Source: Pegoplata infirma
Taxonomy: Eukaryota; Arthropoda; Insecta; Diptera; Anthomyiidae
NCBI GenBank assembly: GCA_963921195.1
Contig: OY992538.1
Span: 53,434,852-53,498,851, forward strand
Direction: 5' to 3'
DNA: 64,000 nucleotides
Part shown: piece after piece, positions 33,420 through 45,597 of the stretch
How the letters are laid out: each line of letters begins with the position of its first letter
Numbering within the stretch: position 1 is the stretch's first letter
Translations under genes and position numbers: made by a program
Notes under the pieces: generated by a model
Seen by the model: only the letters and a program-made list of their open reading frames with translations
Databases searched by the model: none
Told to the model about the DNA's origin: nothing

Positions 33420-35765
33420 CTTTTTTTAATTTTCTATAAAATGGTCTCAGAAACTTGAAATTTGGAATATAGGATCTTGTAAAAAAATCTTTCTAAAAAA
33501 GGAACTTTTTGGAAATTTCGTTTCTAAGGGTTGCAAAAAAATGACTTTTGGTACTTTTATAGTTCCTGAAATAGTGGTCCTGAAAAAACAACGTTATGTA
33601 AAAAGTTATTTTTTGTTAATTTTTGTTAAAGTGTTAAAAAAGCATACATTTGGCAATCTACATATTTTCTGATAAGCTCCTTGAAACTTTAAGTTTGGAT
33701 TGTAGGATCCTTCGGTGAAAAAAGTTTTGAAAAAATCACTTTTTTAAAATTCCATTTCTTAGTGACGAAAAAGGGGTAAAAAATTTTACTTTTCGTACTT
33801 TTTAAATTTCCTGAAACAATTTCTAGAAACATGAAATTTGAAATGTTTTTCATCTACCGATGAAGAAAACATAATGGAACAAGTACTTTTTTTAATTCCG
33901 TTTCTAATGGGGGTAAATGGGGGTAAAAATATGTTCTTTTAAAATATTTCCTGAAATAATGATACTAAGCAGATAAAAAAAAACATTATGAAAAAAGTAC
34001 TGTTTGGAAATTCCAAAAGTATATTTTTGGTTGTTTTTATAGCCCCTGAAATAACAGTCCTAGAATTTTTGAAATTTTGAAGGAAGAATACTTAGGTGAA
34101 AACAACATTATGCTAAAAGTACTTTTCTGAAATTCCATTTCTAAGTGCAGTAAAAGGCGTGAAGATCCTAGGTACTTTAAATTTTGAATGTAGAATCCTT
34201 TAGTTAAAAAATAAAATCTGATAACCCGGCTAAAAATGAATTGTATATGAGCATATATGAACACATCTGACCATACATCATTAATTCGAAAACATATATG
34301 ATCAAATATGAACATATATTAAAATTGGCGCTTATTCAATATATGACCATATATGGTAAAACATATGATAATATGCGATCATATATTGGCCCACCCTTAA
34401 CATAAATTATCATATATGATCGTACATGAGCTTGTATACATTATTTTTAGCCGGGAATGTTCTTTTTGGAAATTCCGTTGAGAAAAGGGTAAAACCTGGC
34501 ACACTTTATAAATCCTACAATAATATTCCTAGACACTTGATATTTAGAATGTAGGATCCTTTAGTGAAAAAGCCACTCTAGAAAACGTACTTTTTGAAAA
34601 TTCTTCTGCTAAGTGTCGTAAAATGTGTAATAAAGTGTACTTTTGATATTTTTTTGTACCAAAAACACGCGAATTTCGGAATGTAGGATTCTGCGGTGAA
34701 AAAACATTTTGGGAAAATTACCTTTTGGAAATTCTGTTTCTTAAGATGGTAAAAGGGATAAAAAGTGCACAAGCACTCTAGAAACTTAAAATTTTAAATG
34801 TAGGATCCTTCAGTAAAAAATTCTGCAAAAGATACCTTTTTAAAATTCCGCTTTTTGTAGTTTTTTTAATAATGATCTCAGAAACTTAAAATTTGGAATG
34901 TAGGCTCCTTCTGTAAAAAAAAACATTCTGCAAAAAAAAAACCTATTTGAATTCCGTTTCTAAGGGTGCAAAAAAGTGTACTTTTGGTACTTTTTATATA
35001 CCCTGAAACAAACGTTCTAAAAACTTAAAATTTGGAATGTTCTGGAAAAAGCACTTTTTGTAAAAACAGTCTGAAAAAAACAGGTAATAAAGTGTATCAA
35101 ATTTTGGTACTTTTTATAGTTTCTGAAATAATGGCCATAAAAACTTGAAATTTGGAATGTATTCCATTTCTAAAGGTGCAAAAAGTGTACTTTTGGTACT
35201 TTTCATATTTCCTGAAATAACGATCATAGGTGCTTTAAGTTTTTATCATTCACTGTAGGATCCTTTAGTGAAAAAAACATTCTGGAAAAAGTACTTTCTG
35301 GAAACTCCGTTTTAAGGGTCGTAAAAGCGGTAAAAAAGTGCACATTTGGTACTTTAATATTTTTTGAAATAATGGTCCTAGAAATATTCTGCAAAAACAT
35401 ATTTAAAAAAAAAATAATTTTTATTTAATTTTTTGGAAATTCCGTTTTCAAAGGTGTTAAAAGTTTAATTTGGTACTTTTCCTATTTCCTGAAATAATGA
35501 TCATAATTTCTTAAAGTTTTGATTATTCAGTGTAGGATCCTTCAGTGAAAAAAAACTTTCTGGAAAAAGTACTTATCGGAAATTCCGTTTTAAGGGTCGC
35601 AAAAGTTGTACATTTGGTACTTTTATTATTTTCTGAAATAATGGTTCTAGAAACTTTTTTTTTTGTAATTTAGGATCATCCCGTGAAAAACACATTCAGA
35701 AAAAAATTGTTTTTATTAAATTTATTTTTAAGGAAAAATGGTTATTTTTTTTTAAGTATTGAACT
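33420..35765. repeat. Degenerate tandem array J, unit about 105-160 bp
   Basis: About a dozen diverged units contain 'tttggtactttt', 'cctgaaataatg', 'aacttgaaatttggaatgtaggatcctt', 'gaaaaa.cattctgg' and 'ggaaattccgtttctaagg'. Spacing of the 'gtaggatcc' word varies from about 105 to 160 bp. It is noncoding and interrupted by a 231-bp element at 34225-34455. 33261-33419 just upstream holds nothing recognisable. Confidence 0.75.
34225..34455. mobile_element. Miniature inverted-repeat element, 231 bp, in array J
   Basis: The ends CCCGGCTAAAAAT and ATTTTTAGCCGGG are perfect inverted repeats of 13 bp, continuing imperfectly (gtatatgagcatatatga / complement). The interior is rich in 'catatatga' words. 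No clear target duplication. It interrupts the array units. Confidence 0.7.
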
Positions 35766-35789
35766 AAAACCCCAGAATCTCAAAATTTT

Positions 35790-36115
35790 GCTTATTGGAT
35801 TCTCCAGCAGAAAGAACATCCAAGAGAAGGACATAATTTCGAATATGTATTAATATTTTAGTTTGTGCACAAGCAATTTGTCATTAGACTCGTTTGCTAC
35901 TTTGTAGTAAATCGTTTCTATTTTTGCTAAATAATCTTGACAATGGAATCTGACAAATTCTGAAACACAAGTCGATTAAGTCTTGCAAAAATAACCAACA
36001 TAAATAAATTTAAAACAAAAAATAATTTTCTTGAAAATGATACTATGAGAATATCATGGTTTTAATTAGTAAAGAAAATAATGACCTCGAGCCAGAATAA
36101 ACATCATCAAAATAT
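35790..36115 (+). repeat. Dispersed repeat K, half copy
   Basis: Contains 'tcttgacaatggaa', 'gtcgattaagtcttgcaaaaat', 'gagaatatcatggttttaatt' and 'gacctcgagccagaataaacatc', shared with the palindromic copy at 63405-63745. Identity unknown. Confidence 0.6.
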
Positions 36116-37639
36116 ATTATTTTTTTTATATTTTTTAACGCATGTTATGCGGAAAGGAATAAAACCTACATGGAACGTTATGAGAAGGAACGGGAAACGA
36201 AATGGAATAGAATGTGGAACGAAATGGAATGGAGTAGGGAACAATGTGGAATTATGTTTTTTTTTCACTCAATATTTTTTTTACTCAAACTCATTTTTAT
36301 TAAAATTTATTTTTTCACTGAAAATATAGACCAATTAATTTCATAGGGTAATCCCGTTATAAGAGCTCGAAAATTGCCAAGACCGATATGAACAGGATAA
36401 TGTGCCAGCGAATTTATTTTTATTTAATTGTTTGACTTGGTTCAGCCGAATTTTCTTACCTTTCATATATTTTGAATAAAACTAAATTGATTTAAAATTT
36501 GTTATAATTTTTTGTTTTATTTTCTTAATTTTTTTGTATTTATTTATTTTTTTAAGTTTATAAAGTGTATTGTATGTATGTTTGTCTGTTTTAATGTAAT
36601 GGAATACCGTAAGTTTACAATTGTTTTATTGAATTAAATTTAATAATTTCCAAGCTTAATTTCTTTAAAAATATGTTTAAAAAAAACATTTTATTTTTTA
36701 GTAATATTTTCAGTAAAATTATTTTTATTTTTTTGAACTTTACAAGTCGTTTCAAAGTGGAATTTTTTAAAGAGATTTTTTAAATTGTGTTTTTCTAATG
36801 TAGTTTTTAGTAAATTTCCTTTTAAGTAATATGGCTGTTTTTTGTTTGTAATTTATAAATTTAACATTAAAGTGTTTTTGTTTTTTGTTAAGTAGTAACA
36901 TTTATTTTATAGTAAAAAATTTGTTTATAATATATTTTAAATAGTAATAATAATAAAAAAATAATATTGGCTAACTTAATAAAATAAAATACATTTTGAA
37001 GTATAATTAAGCAAAAAATACTGTTTGTGCAAATTATTTATTTAATAATTAAAAAAAAACTATGTTTTTTTGTCTATACTTAAAAAAAAAATTGTATAAT
37101 TAAATTAAAGTTTTAAAAATTATTTAATTTTTTATATTTTATATTTAAAGATTTGTTTTATAATTTATGTATACCACAACGAGAATGTTTTTTTTTTTTT
37201 GTTTTATTTTATAGTTTAAGGCTTATTTGTTATTTAATTTTAATTATTTTTAATATTTATTTTTTGTTGCTTAATATCTAAATGAAAATAAATAAGGCTT
37301 ATGAGGTGAATTTATTTTGTTTTTTTATTTATTTTATTTTCTTTTTTATGAATGTCAATTTATTTTTACATGTTTGGAGATTTTTTTTGTTGCTATTATT
37401 TGTTATTTTTTTTTATAAAAAAAAATATGGCCTATTGGGTTTTATTTTTAAAAGTAGTGTAATTTTTTTTTTAATTTTATTTAGAGAATTTACTATTTTT
37501 TATTTTTTATTGTACTATCGAGTCTTGGTACTCAATTATATTGTTATTATTATTCAGTTATTATAATTTAATTTTGTTTTTGGAAAAAGGACATTAAGTT
37601 TTTAGAAGTAAAGATTTAAAATATTTGCACACTATTTAC
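36116..37639. other. Extremely T/A-rich DNA, no gene
   Basis: Runs of T and A dominate. A short purine-rich patch (tggaatggaa-like words, about 36150-36245) stands out. The 94-codon Phe-rich open frame at 37282-37566 reflects T-rich composition, not a gene. Confidence 0.6.
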
Positions 37640-38025
37640 TAGGGTATTCAATCGATTAACCGTTAATCGGTTAACCGATTAATTTTGGTCGATTAACTGT
37701 TCGAATAATTTAAAATTGTCAATTTTCAAATAACAAATAACCCGATTAATTTGTGTCGGTTAACCGATTAACCGAATTTTCTTTTTTTAGTACTTTTACC
37801 TAATTTTTTTGCTTTATTTAGTGTTTTGATGGTTAATTTTTAATTTAAATTACGGTTCTGCTGAAAGAAGTTTAGGTAAAAAAAAAATATCAAACTCTCT
37901 TTTAGCAACATGTAAAAACTTCGTCAAAAAAATATTTTATCGAGGTCCAAAAAATATATTTCGGTAAAAAAAAACAAACTTAGTAACCCTAGCGAATTTT
38001 TTATACATTGCTAACAGTTTACGTA

Positions 38026-38888
38026 CACTCAAAAAAATGCGTTAGTAGATTTACTAAATTTTTTTTGCTAATGCTAGTTAGCTAACTTTTAGCAAATTTT
38101 TTGTTGAGATTAGCATGATAGCAAAAAATTCTTGTAAACTTCATTTAGCACATTAGCAATTTTAAACAAACTTTGAACTTATTTCTTTTGCTAAATTTGA
38201 AATTGAGTTGACAACATTTTTACATGCTTTTTTGCTAATATTAGCAAAAATAAATGGTAAATTTTTTTTTATTTTCAGAAAACTTAAAATGGCGCCATCT
38301 CGGAAACTAAGCCAGATAGAGCAAAATGGAGGCCATTTTCGGTTTTTGGGCCCTCCATAGTGTCGCTGGTCCCCTTCATATGTGTGGACCCTAATGGGTC
38401 CTAACTTTGGATCCAAAAAAATTAGCATTCCCGAAAATTTTAAAATGCTCATATCTCGGTAAATATTTCCGACAAAACAAAAAGTTCAAAAGCATTTTTG
38501 TAGCTCTCAACATATAGAACAAGACCGCAAAATAATCAAAAGCTCTCCGAGTAATATTTTTGAAGTTATCGAGTTTTGTAATTCTCAAAACCCCGGTGGT
38601 CCCCTAAAATCACGTATTTCCAAAACTAAGCTAGGTAGAGCGAAACGGACACAAATTTCGGATCAAAAACTATGACGATTTTTAAGGAACCCAACTAGGT
38701 CGGGGCCGAACCCAATGGGGTCCTCAAATGTGTATGAACTAAGTTGAAATAAAAAAAATTTCAGTTAACTAATTTTTGGCAAAACATTTTTGCTAACTTT
38801 ACCAAAAAAATTGTGGGTTCAAAATCAGCAAATTTTCTTGTAGGTTTACAAGCTTTTTTTGCTAACATGACGGTTTTTTTTTTGAGTG
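38026..38888. mobile_element. TA-flanked element H2, 863 bp
   Basis: Same family and orientation as H1: ends CACTCAAAAAAA and TTTTTTTTGAGTG, TA at 38024-38025 and 38889-38890. Longer than H1 because H1 lacks a block around 38450-38530 (aaatatttccgacaaaac...agaccgc). Confidence 0.8.
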
Positions 38889-39029
38889 TATATTTTTCTA
38901 ATAGTTTTTCATGCACCTAATCCAAATCTGACATTAGAACTGATCTATCTCATCTTAAGATATTTAGATTTTCGATTGACAATACTGCATAAACTCAGAT
39001 TTTCGCAATGCTCGGGACCCCATAAAACC

Positions 39030-39405
39030 GCGAATTATTTTATAATGTATAATACCGTCCGACAGCCATTATACACATGAAGCGGATGATATATGTCTGA
39101 ATTTCGTGATCCTATTTCCCAAAGTTTTAAAGGATTACATTTTAAAAAATTTTATAAAATATTTTTTTAATATTTGTACTTGTCCTAGGATGCCACTGGT
39201 GATGGCAAATGAAAGAGGAGAATCTCCCCTAATATTTTATTAAATTTAATCCTCTAAAACCGTGAAGTCATTTTAAAAGGAAACAGGATCACGAAATGAA
39301 AAACTGTAAATGCAGTTTTAATATATTTAGTCTCTAGTTTCAAATGTATATTACCTAGTTCGTGTTTTTTCTTTCATTTTTGTCGGACGGTGTAAATAGT
39401 TCAGC
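39030..39405. pseudogene. Small relics of the RT family found at 14.5-15.9 kb
   Basis: 39230-39405 matches 15150-15300 ('tttaaaaggaaacaggatcacg', 'aaactgtaaatgcagtttta', 'gtcggacggtgtaa'). 39040-39115 resembles the complement of the adjacent part ('gacatatatcatccg' type). These are therefore two short fragments in opposite orientation, with no usable frame. 39406-39824 holds a 68-codon frame and AT-rich sequence of no recognisable function. Confidence 0.5.
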
Positions 39406-40129
39406 ATATCTGAAAATACTACTATGTATTTTTCTTCAAAATATTTTTGGAATCCTTTATTGTATCTTTTGTCATTACGGAATGTCGACCGATGAAATTA
39501 TTGCAATTTCGGCCCTAAAAAATAAAACAAAACAAATTTGGAACCAAACGATTTCGAAACTCTTTTAGGAGTGCATCTAAGCAATTTGGCTCAATTTTTC
39601 CTTTTTAAAAAAATTGCTTTTTTTTTTTGAAATTTTTTCACATTGAATTGGGGCCAATTTGGATTGGGATAATTTTTCAGGGTGTCATACAAAAATTCTT
39701 TATTTGGCCTAACGGGTATTGAAAGCTTCGCCATATCGGATATAGATTTGTTATTAATAAAATTATTAAAATTATATACAATTCGTGGTTTTATATTCAA
39801 TTTAAATTTTAAATTGATATTATTCGGTTAACCGAATAATTCAAATTTAACCGATTATTAACCGATTAAATCTCAGCCCTGATTAATTATTTGCTCGATT
39901 AACCGATTAAACCAGAACCTCGATTAATTGAATACCCTACTATTTACCACAAAAATATTGGGACTTAAGATGTATCAACATCTGCTATTTTGGGTTCTTT
40001 TTTATAATTTGAAGAACAGTAGAATTGTTGATGGCAACAGTCTAAGTCGACCTACGAACAAATCTGATTTCTTCTTTAAGTTTTCCTGAATTATTCTAAT
40101 TTTTATGAATTATTTAGGTTTTAATTTTT

Positions 40130-40330
40130 AAAGGCTGGTTTTCAATGAAGCCTATAATATTAGCAAAAAGTAATATTTTAGTACTTTTTGCTACAAATAA
40201 CAAAAGTACTATTTTAGGATTTTTCTTAAAAAAAAAAATGTTTTTTAACACTTTGTAGTTCTTTTTATAAAAAAAAAAATTTTTGGTACATTTTACTTTT
40301 TTTAATACTTTTACATGGCTATGACCTCGA
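40130..40330. repeat. 'aaaagtaccaaaatagtac' type degenerate repeat, left block
   Basis: Words such as 'aaaagtac', 'gtacttttt' recur irregularly. The same material continues at 43690-44235 on the other side of the foldback cluster, so that cluster is probably inserted within one older array. Confidence 0.5.
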
Positions 40331-40371
40331 ACGGGGTTAACCTAGGTACCAAGTGACATGTCATAGAACTA

Positions 40372-41650
40372 CACCATTTACAGATGTAATTCGAAAAAGA
40401 TCAATTGTAATTCGAAGATTCTATTTGTAATTCGAAGATTCTATTTGTAATTCGAAGATTCCATTTGTAATTCGAAGATTCCATTTGTAATTCGAATACT
40501 CCAATTGTAATTCGAAGATTCCAATTGTAATTCGAATACTCCAGTTGTAATTCGTAAAAGATCAATTGTAATTCGAAAAAGATCAATTGTAATTCGAAAA
40601 AGATCAATTGTAATTCGTAAAAGATCAATTGTAATTCGTAAAAGATCAATTGTAATTCGAAGATTCCATTTGTAATTCGTAAAAGATCAATTGTAATTCG
40701 TAAAAGATCAATTGTAATTCGAAAAAGATCAATTGTAATTCGAAAAAAGATCAATTGTAATTCGTAAAAGATCAATTGTAATTCGTAAAAGATCAATTGT
40801 AATTCGTAAAAGATCAATTGTAATTCGAAAAAGATCAATTGTAATTCGTAAAAGATCAATTGTAATTCGAAAAAGATCAATTGTAATTCGTAAAAGATCA
40901 ATTGTAATTCGTAAAAGATCAATTGTAATTCGAAGATTCCAATTGTAATTCGAAAAACATCAACTGAATTTACATTGATAATTTACGAATTACAATTGGA
41001 ATCTTAGAATTACAATTGATCTTTTACGAATTACAATTGATCTTTTTCGAATTACAATTGATCTTTTACGAATTACAATTGATCTTTTTCGAATTACAAT
41101 TGATCTTTTACGAATTACAATTGATCTTTTTCGAATTACAATTGATCTTTTACGAATTACAATTGATCTTTTACGAATTACAATTGATCTTTTACGAATT
41201 ACAATTGATCTTTTTCGAATTACAATTGATCTTTTTCGAATTACAATTGATCTTTTACGAATTACAATTGATCTTTTACGAATTACAAATGGAATCTTCG
41301 AATTACAATTGATCTTTTACGAATTACAATTGATCTTTTACGAATTACAATTGATCTTTTTCGAATTACAATTGATCTTTTACGAATTACCATTGATGTT
41401 TTTCGAATTACAATTGATCTTTTACGAATTACAATTGATCTTTTACGAATTTCAATTGATCTTTTACGAATTACAATTGATCTTTTACGAATTACAATTG
41501 GAATCTTCGAATTACAAATGGAATCTTCGAATTACAATTGGAGTATTCGAATTACAAATGGAATCTTCGAATTACAAATGGAATCTTCGAATTACAAATA
41601 GAATCTTCGAATTACAATTGATCTTTTTCGAATTACATCTGTAAATGGTG
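40372..41650. mobile_element. Foldback element A with 21-bp tandem-repeat arms
   Basis: The ends are CACCATTTACAGATGTAATTC and its complement, with TA on both sides (40370-40371, 41651-41652). Left arm (to about 40960) and right arm (from about 41000) are arrays of a 21-bp unit containing CAATTG and TTCGAA dyads, in opposite orientation. A 40-bp asymmetric centre (catcaactgaatttacattgat) separates them. As 21 bp is seven codons, each arm gives a long stop-free frame (heptads like LIFYELQ) that is not a real gene. Arms built of internal repeats are characteristic of foldback (FB-like) elements. Confidence 0.85.
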
Positions 41651-41652
41651 TA

Positions 41653-41848
41653 GTCTCAAAAAATATGTCACAGATTTTACCTTAAAGAACATATCAACAG
41701 ACTAGCACTAATGGAAATGACACGGGATCAGTTCATTCTGATTAATTGACCCTTTTTCACTTCCAGCATATGCACCATGTTGCAGTTTGGGAAAGAGTCC
41801 TATTTTACCCAGTCACAGATTCGGTAATTTTAAATCAATTGGTTCATC
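41653..41848. other. Unique 196-bp spacer between foldback copies
   Basis: Normal-complexity sequence without open frame; not repeated elsewhere in the window as far as I can see. Confidence 0.5.
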
Positions 41849-41850
41849 TA

Positions 41851-42157
41851 CACCATTTACAGATGTAATTCGAAAAAGATCAATTGTAATTCGAAGATTA
41901 TACTTGTAATTCGAAGATTCCATTTGTAATTCGAAGATTCCATTTGTAATTCGAAGATTCCATTTGTAATTCGAAAATTCCATTTGTAATTCGAAGATTA
42001 TACTTGTAATTCGAAGATTCTATTTGTAATTCGAAGATTCCATTTGTAATTCGAAGATTCCAATTGTAATTCGAAAAATATCAATGGAAATTCAGTTCAT
42101 ATTTTTCGAATTACAATTGGAATTTTCGAATTACAAATGGAATCTTCGAATTACAAA
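41851..42157. mobile_element. Foldback element C, right-truncated copy
   Basis: Starts with the same TA + CACCATTTACAGATG end as A. It has a short left arm with mostly 'aagattccatttg' type units, a centre near 42070-42100 (tatcaatggaaattcagttcat), and only about 60 bp of right arm before the left end of element B interrupts it. The missing terminus is not found beyond B. Confidence 0.7.
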
Positions 42158-42159
42158 TA

Positions 42160-43687
42160 CACCATTTACAGATGTAATTCGAAAAAGATCAATTGTAATT
42201 CGAAGATTCTATTTGTAATTCGAAGATTCCATTTGTAATTCGAAGATTCCATTTGTAATTCGAAGATTCCATTTGTAATTCGAATACTCCAATTGTAATT
42301 CGAAGATTCCAATTGTAATTCGAAGATTCCAATTGTAATTCGTAAAAGATCAATTGTAATTCGTAAAAGATCAATTGAAATTCGTAAAAGATCAATTGTA
42401 ATTCGTAAAAGATCAATTGTAATTCGAAAAAGATCAATTGTAATTCGTAAAAGATCAATTGTAATTCGAAAAAGATCAATTGTAATTCGTAAAAGATCAA
42501 TTGTAATTCGTAAAAGATCAATTGTAATTCGAAGATTCCATTTGTAATTCGTAAAAGATCAATTGTAATTCGTAAAAGATCAGTTGTAATTCGAAAAAGA
42601 TCAATTGTAATTCGAAAAAGATCAATTGTAATTCGTAAAAGATCAATTGTAATTCGTAAAAGATCAATTGTAATTCGTAAAAGATCAATTGTAATTCGAA
42701 AAAGATCAATTGTAATTCGTAAAAGATCAATTGTAATTCGAAAAAGATCAATTGTAATTCGTAAAAGATCAATTGTAATTCGAAAAAGATCAATTGTAAT
42801 TCGTAAAAGATCAATTGTAATTCGTAAAAGATCAATTGTAATTCGAAGATTCCAATTGTAATTCGTAAATTATCAATGTAAATTCAGTTGATGTTTTTCG
42901 AATTACAATTGATCTTTTACGAATTACAATTGATCTTTTACGAATTACAATTGATCTTTTTCGAATTACAATTGATCTTTTACGAATTACAATTGATCTT
43001 TTTCGAATTACAATTGATCTTTTACGAATTACAATTGATCTTTTTCGAATTACAATTGATCTTTTTCGAATTACAATTGATCTTTTTCGAATTACAATTG
43101 ATCTTTTACGAATTACAATTGGAATCTTCGAATAACAAATGGAATCTTCGAATTACAATTGGAGTGTTCGAATTACAAATGGAATCTTCGAATTACAAAT
43201 TGATCTTTTTCGAATTACAATTGATCTTTTACGAATTACAATTGATCTTTTTCGAATTACAATTGATCTTTTACGAATTACAATTGATCTTTTTCGAATT
43301 ACAATTGATCTTTTACGAATTACAATTGATCTTTTTCGAATTACAATTGATCTTTTTCGAATTACAATTGATCTTTTTCGAATTACAATTGATCTTTTAC
43401 GAATTACAATTGATCTTTTACGAATTACAATTGATCTTTTTCGAATTACAATTGATCTTTTTCGAATTACAATTGATCTTTTTCGAATTACAATTGATCT
43501 CTTTCGAATTACAATTGGAATCTTCGAATTACAAATGGAATCTTCGAATTACAATTGGAGTATTCGAATTACAAATGGAATCTTCGAATTACAAATGGAA
43601 TCTTCGAATTACAAATGGAATCTTCGAATTACAAGTAGAATCTTCGAATTACAATTGATCTTTTTCGAATTACATCTGTAAATGGTG
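42160..43687. mobile_element. Foldback element B, inverted relative to A, 1.53 kb
   Basis: TA plus CACCATTTACAG at the left, CTGTAAATGGTG at the right. Arms of 21-bp units meet at about 42860-42890, where the centre is the reverse complement of the centre of A (atcaatgtaaattcagttgatg). TA is absent on the right side (ag instead). The 256-codon frame at 42888-43658 is a by-product of the 21-bp period. Confidence 0.85.
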
Positions 43688-43689
43688 AG

Positions 43690-44235
43690 GAGCTTTTTTT
43701 ATAAAAAATAACCTAAATAGTACTTTTTTTAAAAAACTGTACCAAAAAAATACTGTTTTATAAAATGTAGCCAAAAAAATACTTTTATATAAAAAGTACT
43801 ATGATATTTTTTAAAAAGTGTTAAAATAGTACTTAAAAAAAAATATGTGTATTACTGTTTTATAAAAAAATACCAAATTAGTACTTTTTACAAAAAGTAA
43901 TAAAATAGTACCTTTTAATAATATGTAAAAATTGTTTCCTTTTGAAAAAGGTACCAAAATAAGACTTTGTAAAAAATTAGTCTTTTTTTATAAATAGTAC
44001 CTTTAAAGAACTTTTTTATAACATGAACTAAAATTTACTTTTTTTTATAAAACCGATAATAAATAAAAAAAGGTACTAAAGATAAAGGTAACCTTTTTCA
44101 TAAAAAATTACCAACATATTACATATTAATAAAAAGTACCAAAAAAGTTTTTCTTATCGATTTTTATACATTTTTCTCCAGTACATTTTATAAAGAGTAC
44201 CAAAATAGCACTTTCAGAAAATAAGTACCAAACTA
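43690..44235. repeat. 'aaaagtaccaaaatagtac' type degenerate repeat, right block
   Basis: Irregular tandem words (ataaaaagtac, aaaatagtacttttt). Continues the block at 40130-40330. 44236-44843 beyond it contains no recognised gene. Confidence 0.6.
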
Positions 44236-44851
44236 GTAAAAAGTAACTGCCAGCATGCATTTAATGGAATTTGATGATTTTCGTAAATTAAATTTTGTAA
44301 ATTGGAGTATTGTTTTACTGCCCTGCAGGAAAAGTGATGGGTCCATGATAAGTGAAGTGATATATCCCACGAAACCAAAAAACCTATCACAAATTCGACA
44401 CCTTTCATATAAAAATACCTATCACTTTTGTTAGGTTATGTCTCAGCCTCGGAGATATCACTGGGCATGCCCCTTAGGAATGCAACCGGTGCTGCATCAA
44501 TAGTGACAGGTCACAGAACACATAACAGCTGTACCCACTATTTTTGAGAAACATTTTTTAAAAAAAGTTCTTAAAAGCATTTTTAATGAATTTTTTACTC
44601 CAAAACGCAAAAAAAATAAACTGTCAAAAATTTTTGTGAACGGGACTTTTAAAAATTTTTTTTTTTTTTTACTTCAAAATACTTGTTATTGCAAAAGACA
44701 AAAAAAAATTATGTCCGGGACTTCGAAAATTTAAAAAAAAAAATGTCGGAGCTTGGACAATTTTTCAAAATTTATGAAATTTTTTTGTTCTAAAATCATT
44801 ATTGATGAAATTTTTTAGAAAATTTGGCTTTGTCCTATTGTCGTTGGTCAT

Positions 44852-45589
44852 TAGGGTGGCCCAAAATTCCTTTTGCTTCGCTACAGGTCAACGTACCTTA
44901 AAAAATGAAAGATGGTATCGTAACTAATATTTTGAGCCAAATTGCAGCACCCTACGACGATTAGAAGGGGATGCTAACTGATCACATGTGTTTGCAACCT
45001 CCGAAGAAATCTAAAAAAAAAATTTTTTGCAATCCTAAAAATTACTACATGGAATGGTATCGCTACAAGAGCAAATAAGTCACATATGGCCATTTTGCCC
45101 TAAGGTTGCCTACAAAGGACAATAAGGACATTTTAGTTTCGATTAGGAAAAAAACAAAAAAAAAAAATTTTGGATATTATACTCAAATTAAAGATATTTG
45201 TATTACCTTTCAAATGAACTTTATCGCAACTTAATGGTCCGCATAGTTTTTGAGTTACAGCGGTTTTAGTGAAATGCAGGGTTCCGCTTTTTTTAATATG
45301 TATTTTTTTTTGTTTAAGGACAAACTTAGGACAAAATGGCCACATGTGAATTATGTGCTCTTGTTACGCTAGCATTTCATATGGTTATTTTTAAGATTCC
45401 AATAAAAAAAATTTCAAGATTTCTTTGGAGGTTGCAAACACTTATGATGAGTTAGCATCCCCTTCCAATCGTTGTAGGGTGCTGAAATTTGGCGCAAATT
45501 GTTCATTACGATGCCATCTATCATATTTTGAGGTACGTTCAGTTGTGAGTTATACTTGGTATTTTTCCATATGTTGTTGGGCCACACTA
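44852..45589. mobile_element. hAT-like palindromic element, 738 bp
   Basis: An exact 8-bp duplication TTGGTCAT flanks it (44844-44851, 45590-45597). TIRs are TAGGGTGGCCCAA and TTGGGCCACACTA. Most of the element is an imperfect palindrome (paired landmarks 'ggatgctaact'/'agttagcatcc', 'ggccattttgcc'/complement). The open frames at 45133-45345 and 45425-45622 have no support. Confidence 0.85.
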
Positions 45590-45597
45590 TTGGTCAT

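Larger units (their letters stand above)
37640..39939. mobile_element. hAT-like element, 2.3 kb, with nested insertions
   Basis: An exact 8-bp duplication CTATTTAC flanks it (37632-37639, 39940-39947). TIRs are TAGGGTATTCAAT on the left and its complement ATTGAATACCCTA on the right. Subterminal regions carry repeated 'gattaaccgattaa' words on both sides (about 37650-37775 and 39825-39930), like subterminal transposase-binding repeats. Element H2 and retrotransposon fragments are nested inside. No transposase is recognised. Confidence 0.85.

Noticed and set aside
36116..37639. T-rich region as possible mitochondrial insert (open frame 37282-37566 is Phe-rich)
   Set aside because: No recognisable mitochondrial gene, tRNA or conserved motif; composition alone explains the hydrophobic frame.
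40401..43681. Long open frames (98-256 codons) with heptad peptides such as LIFYELQ
   Set aside because: They follow from a 21-bp tandem repeat without stop codons in one frame, occur on opposite strands in opposite arms, and have no start context or recognisable domain.
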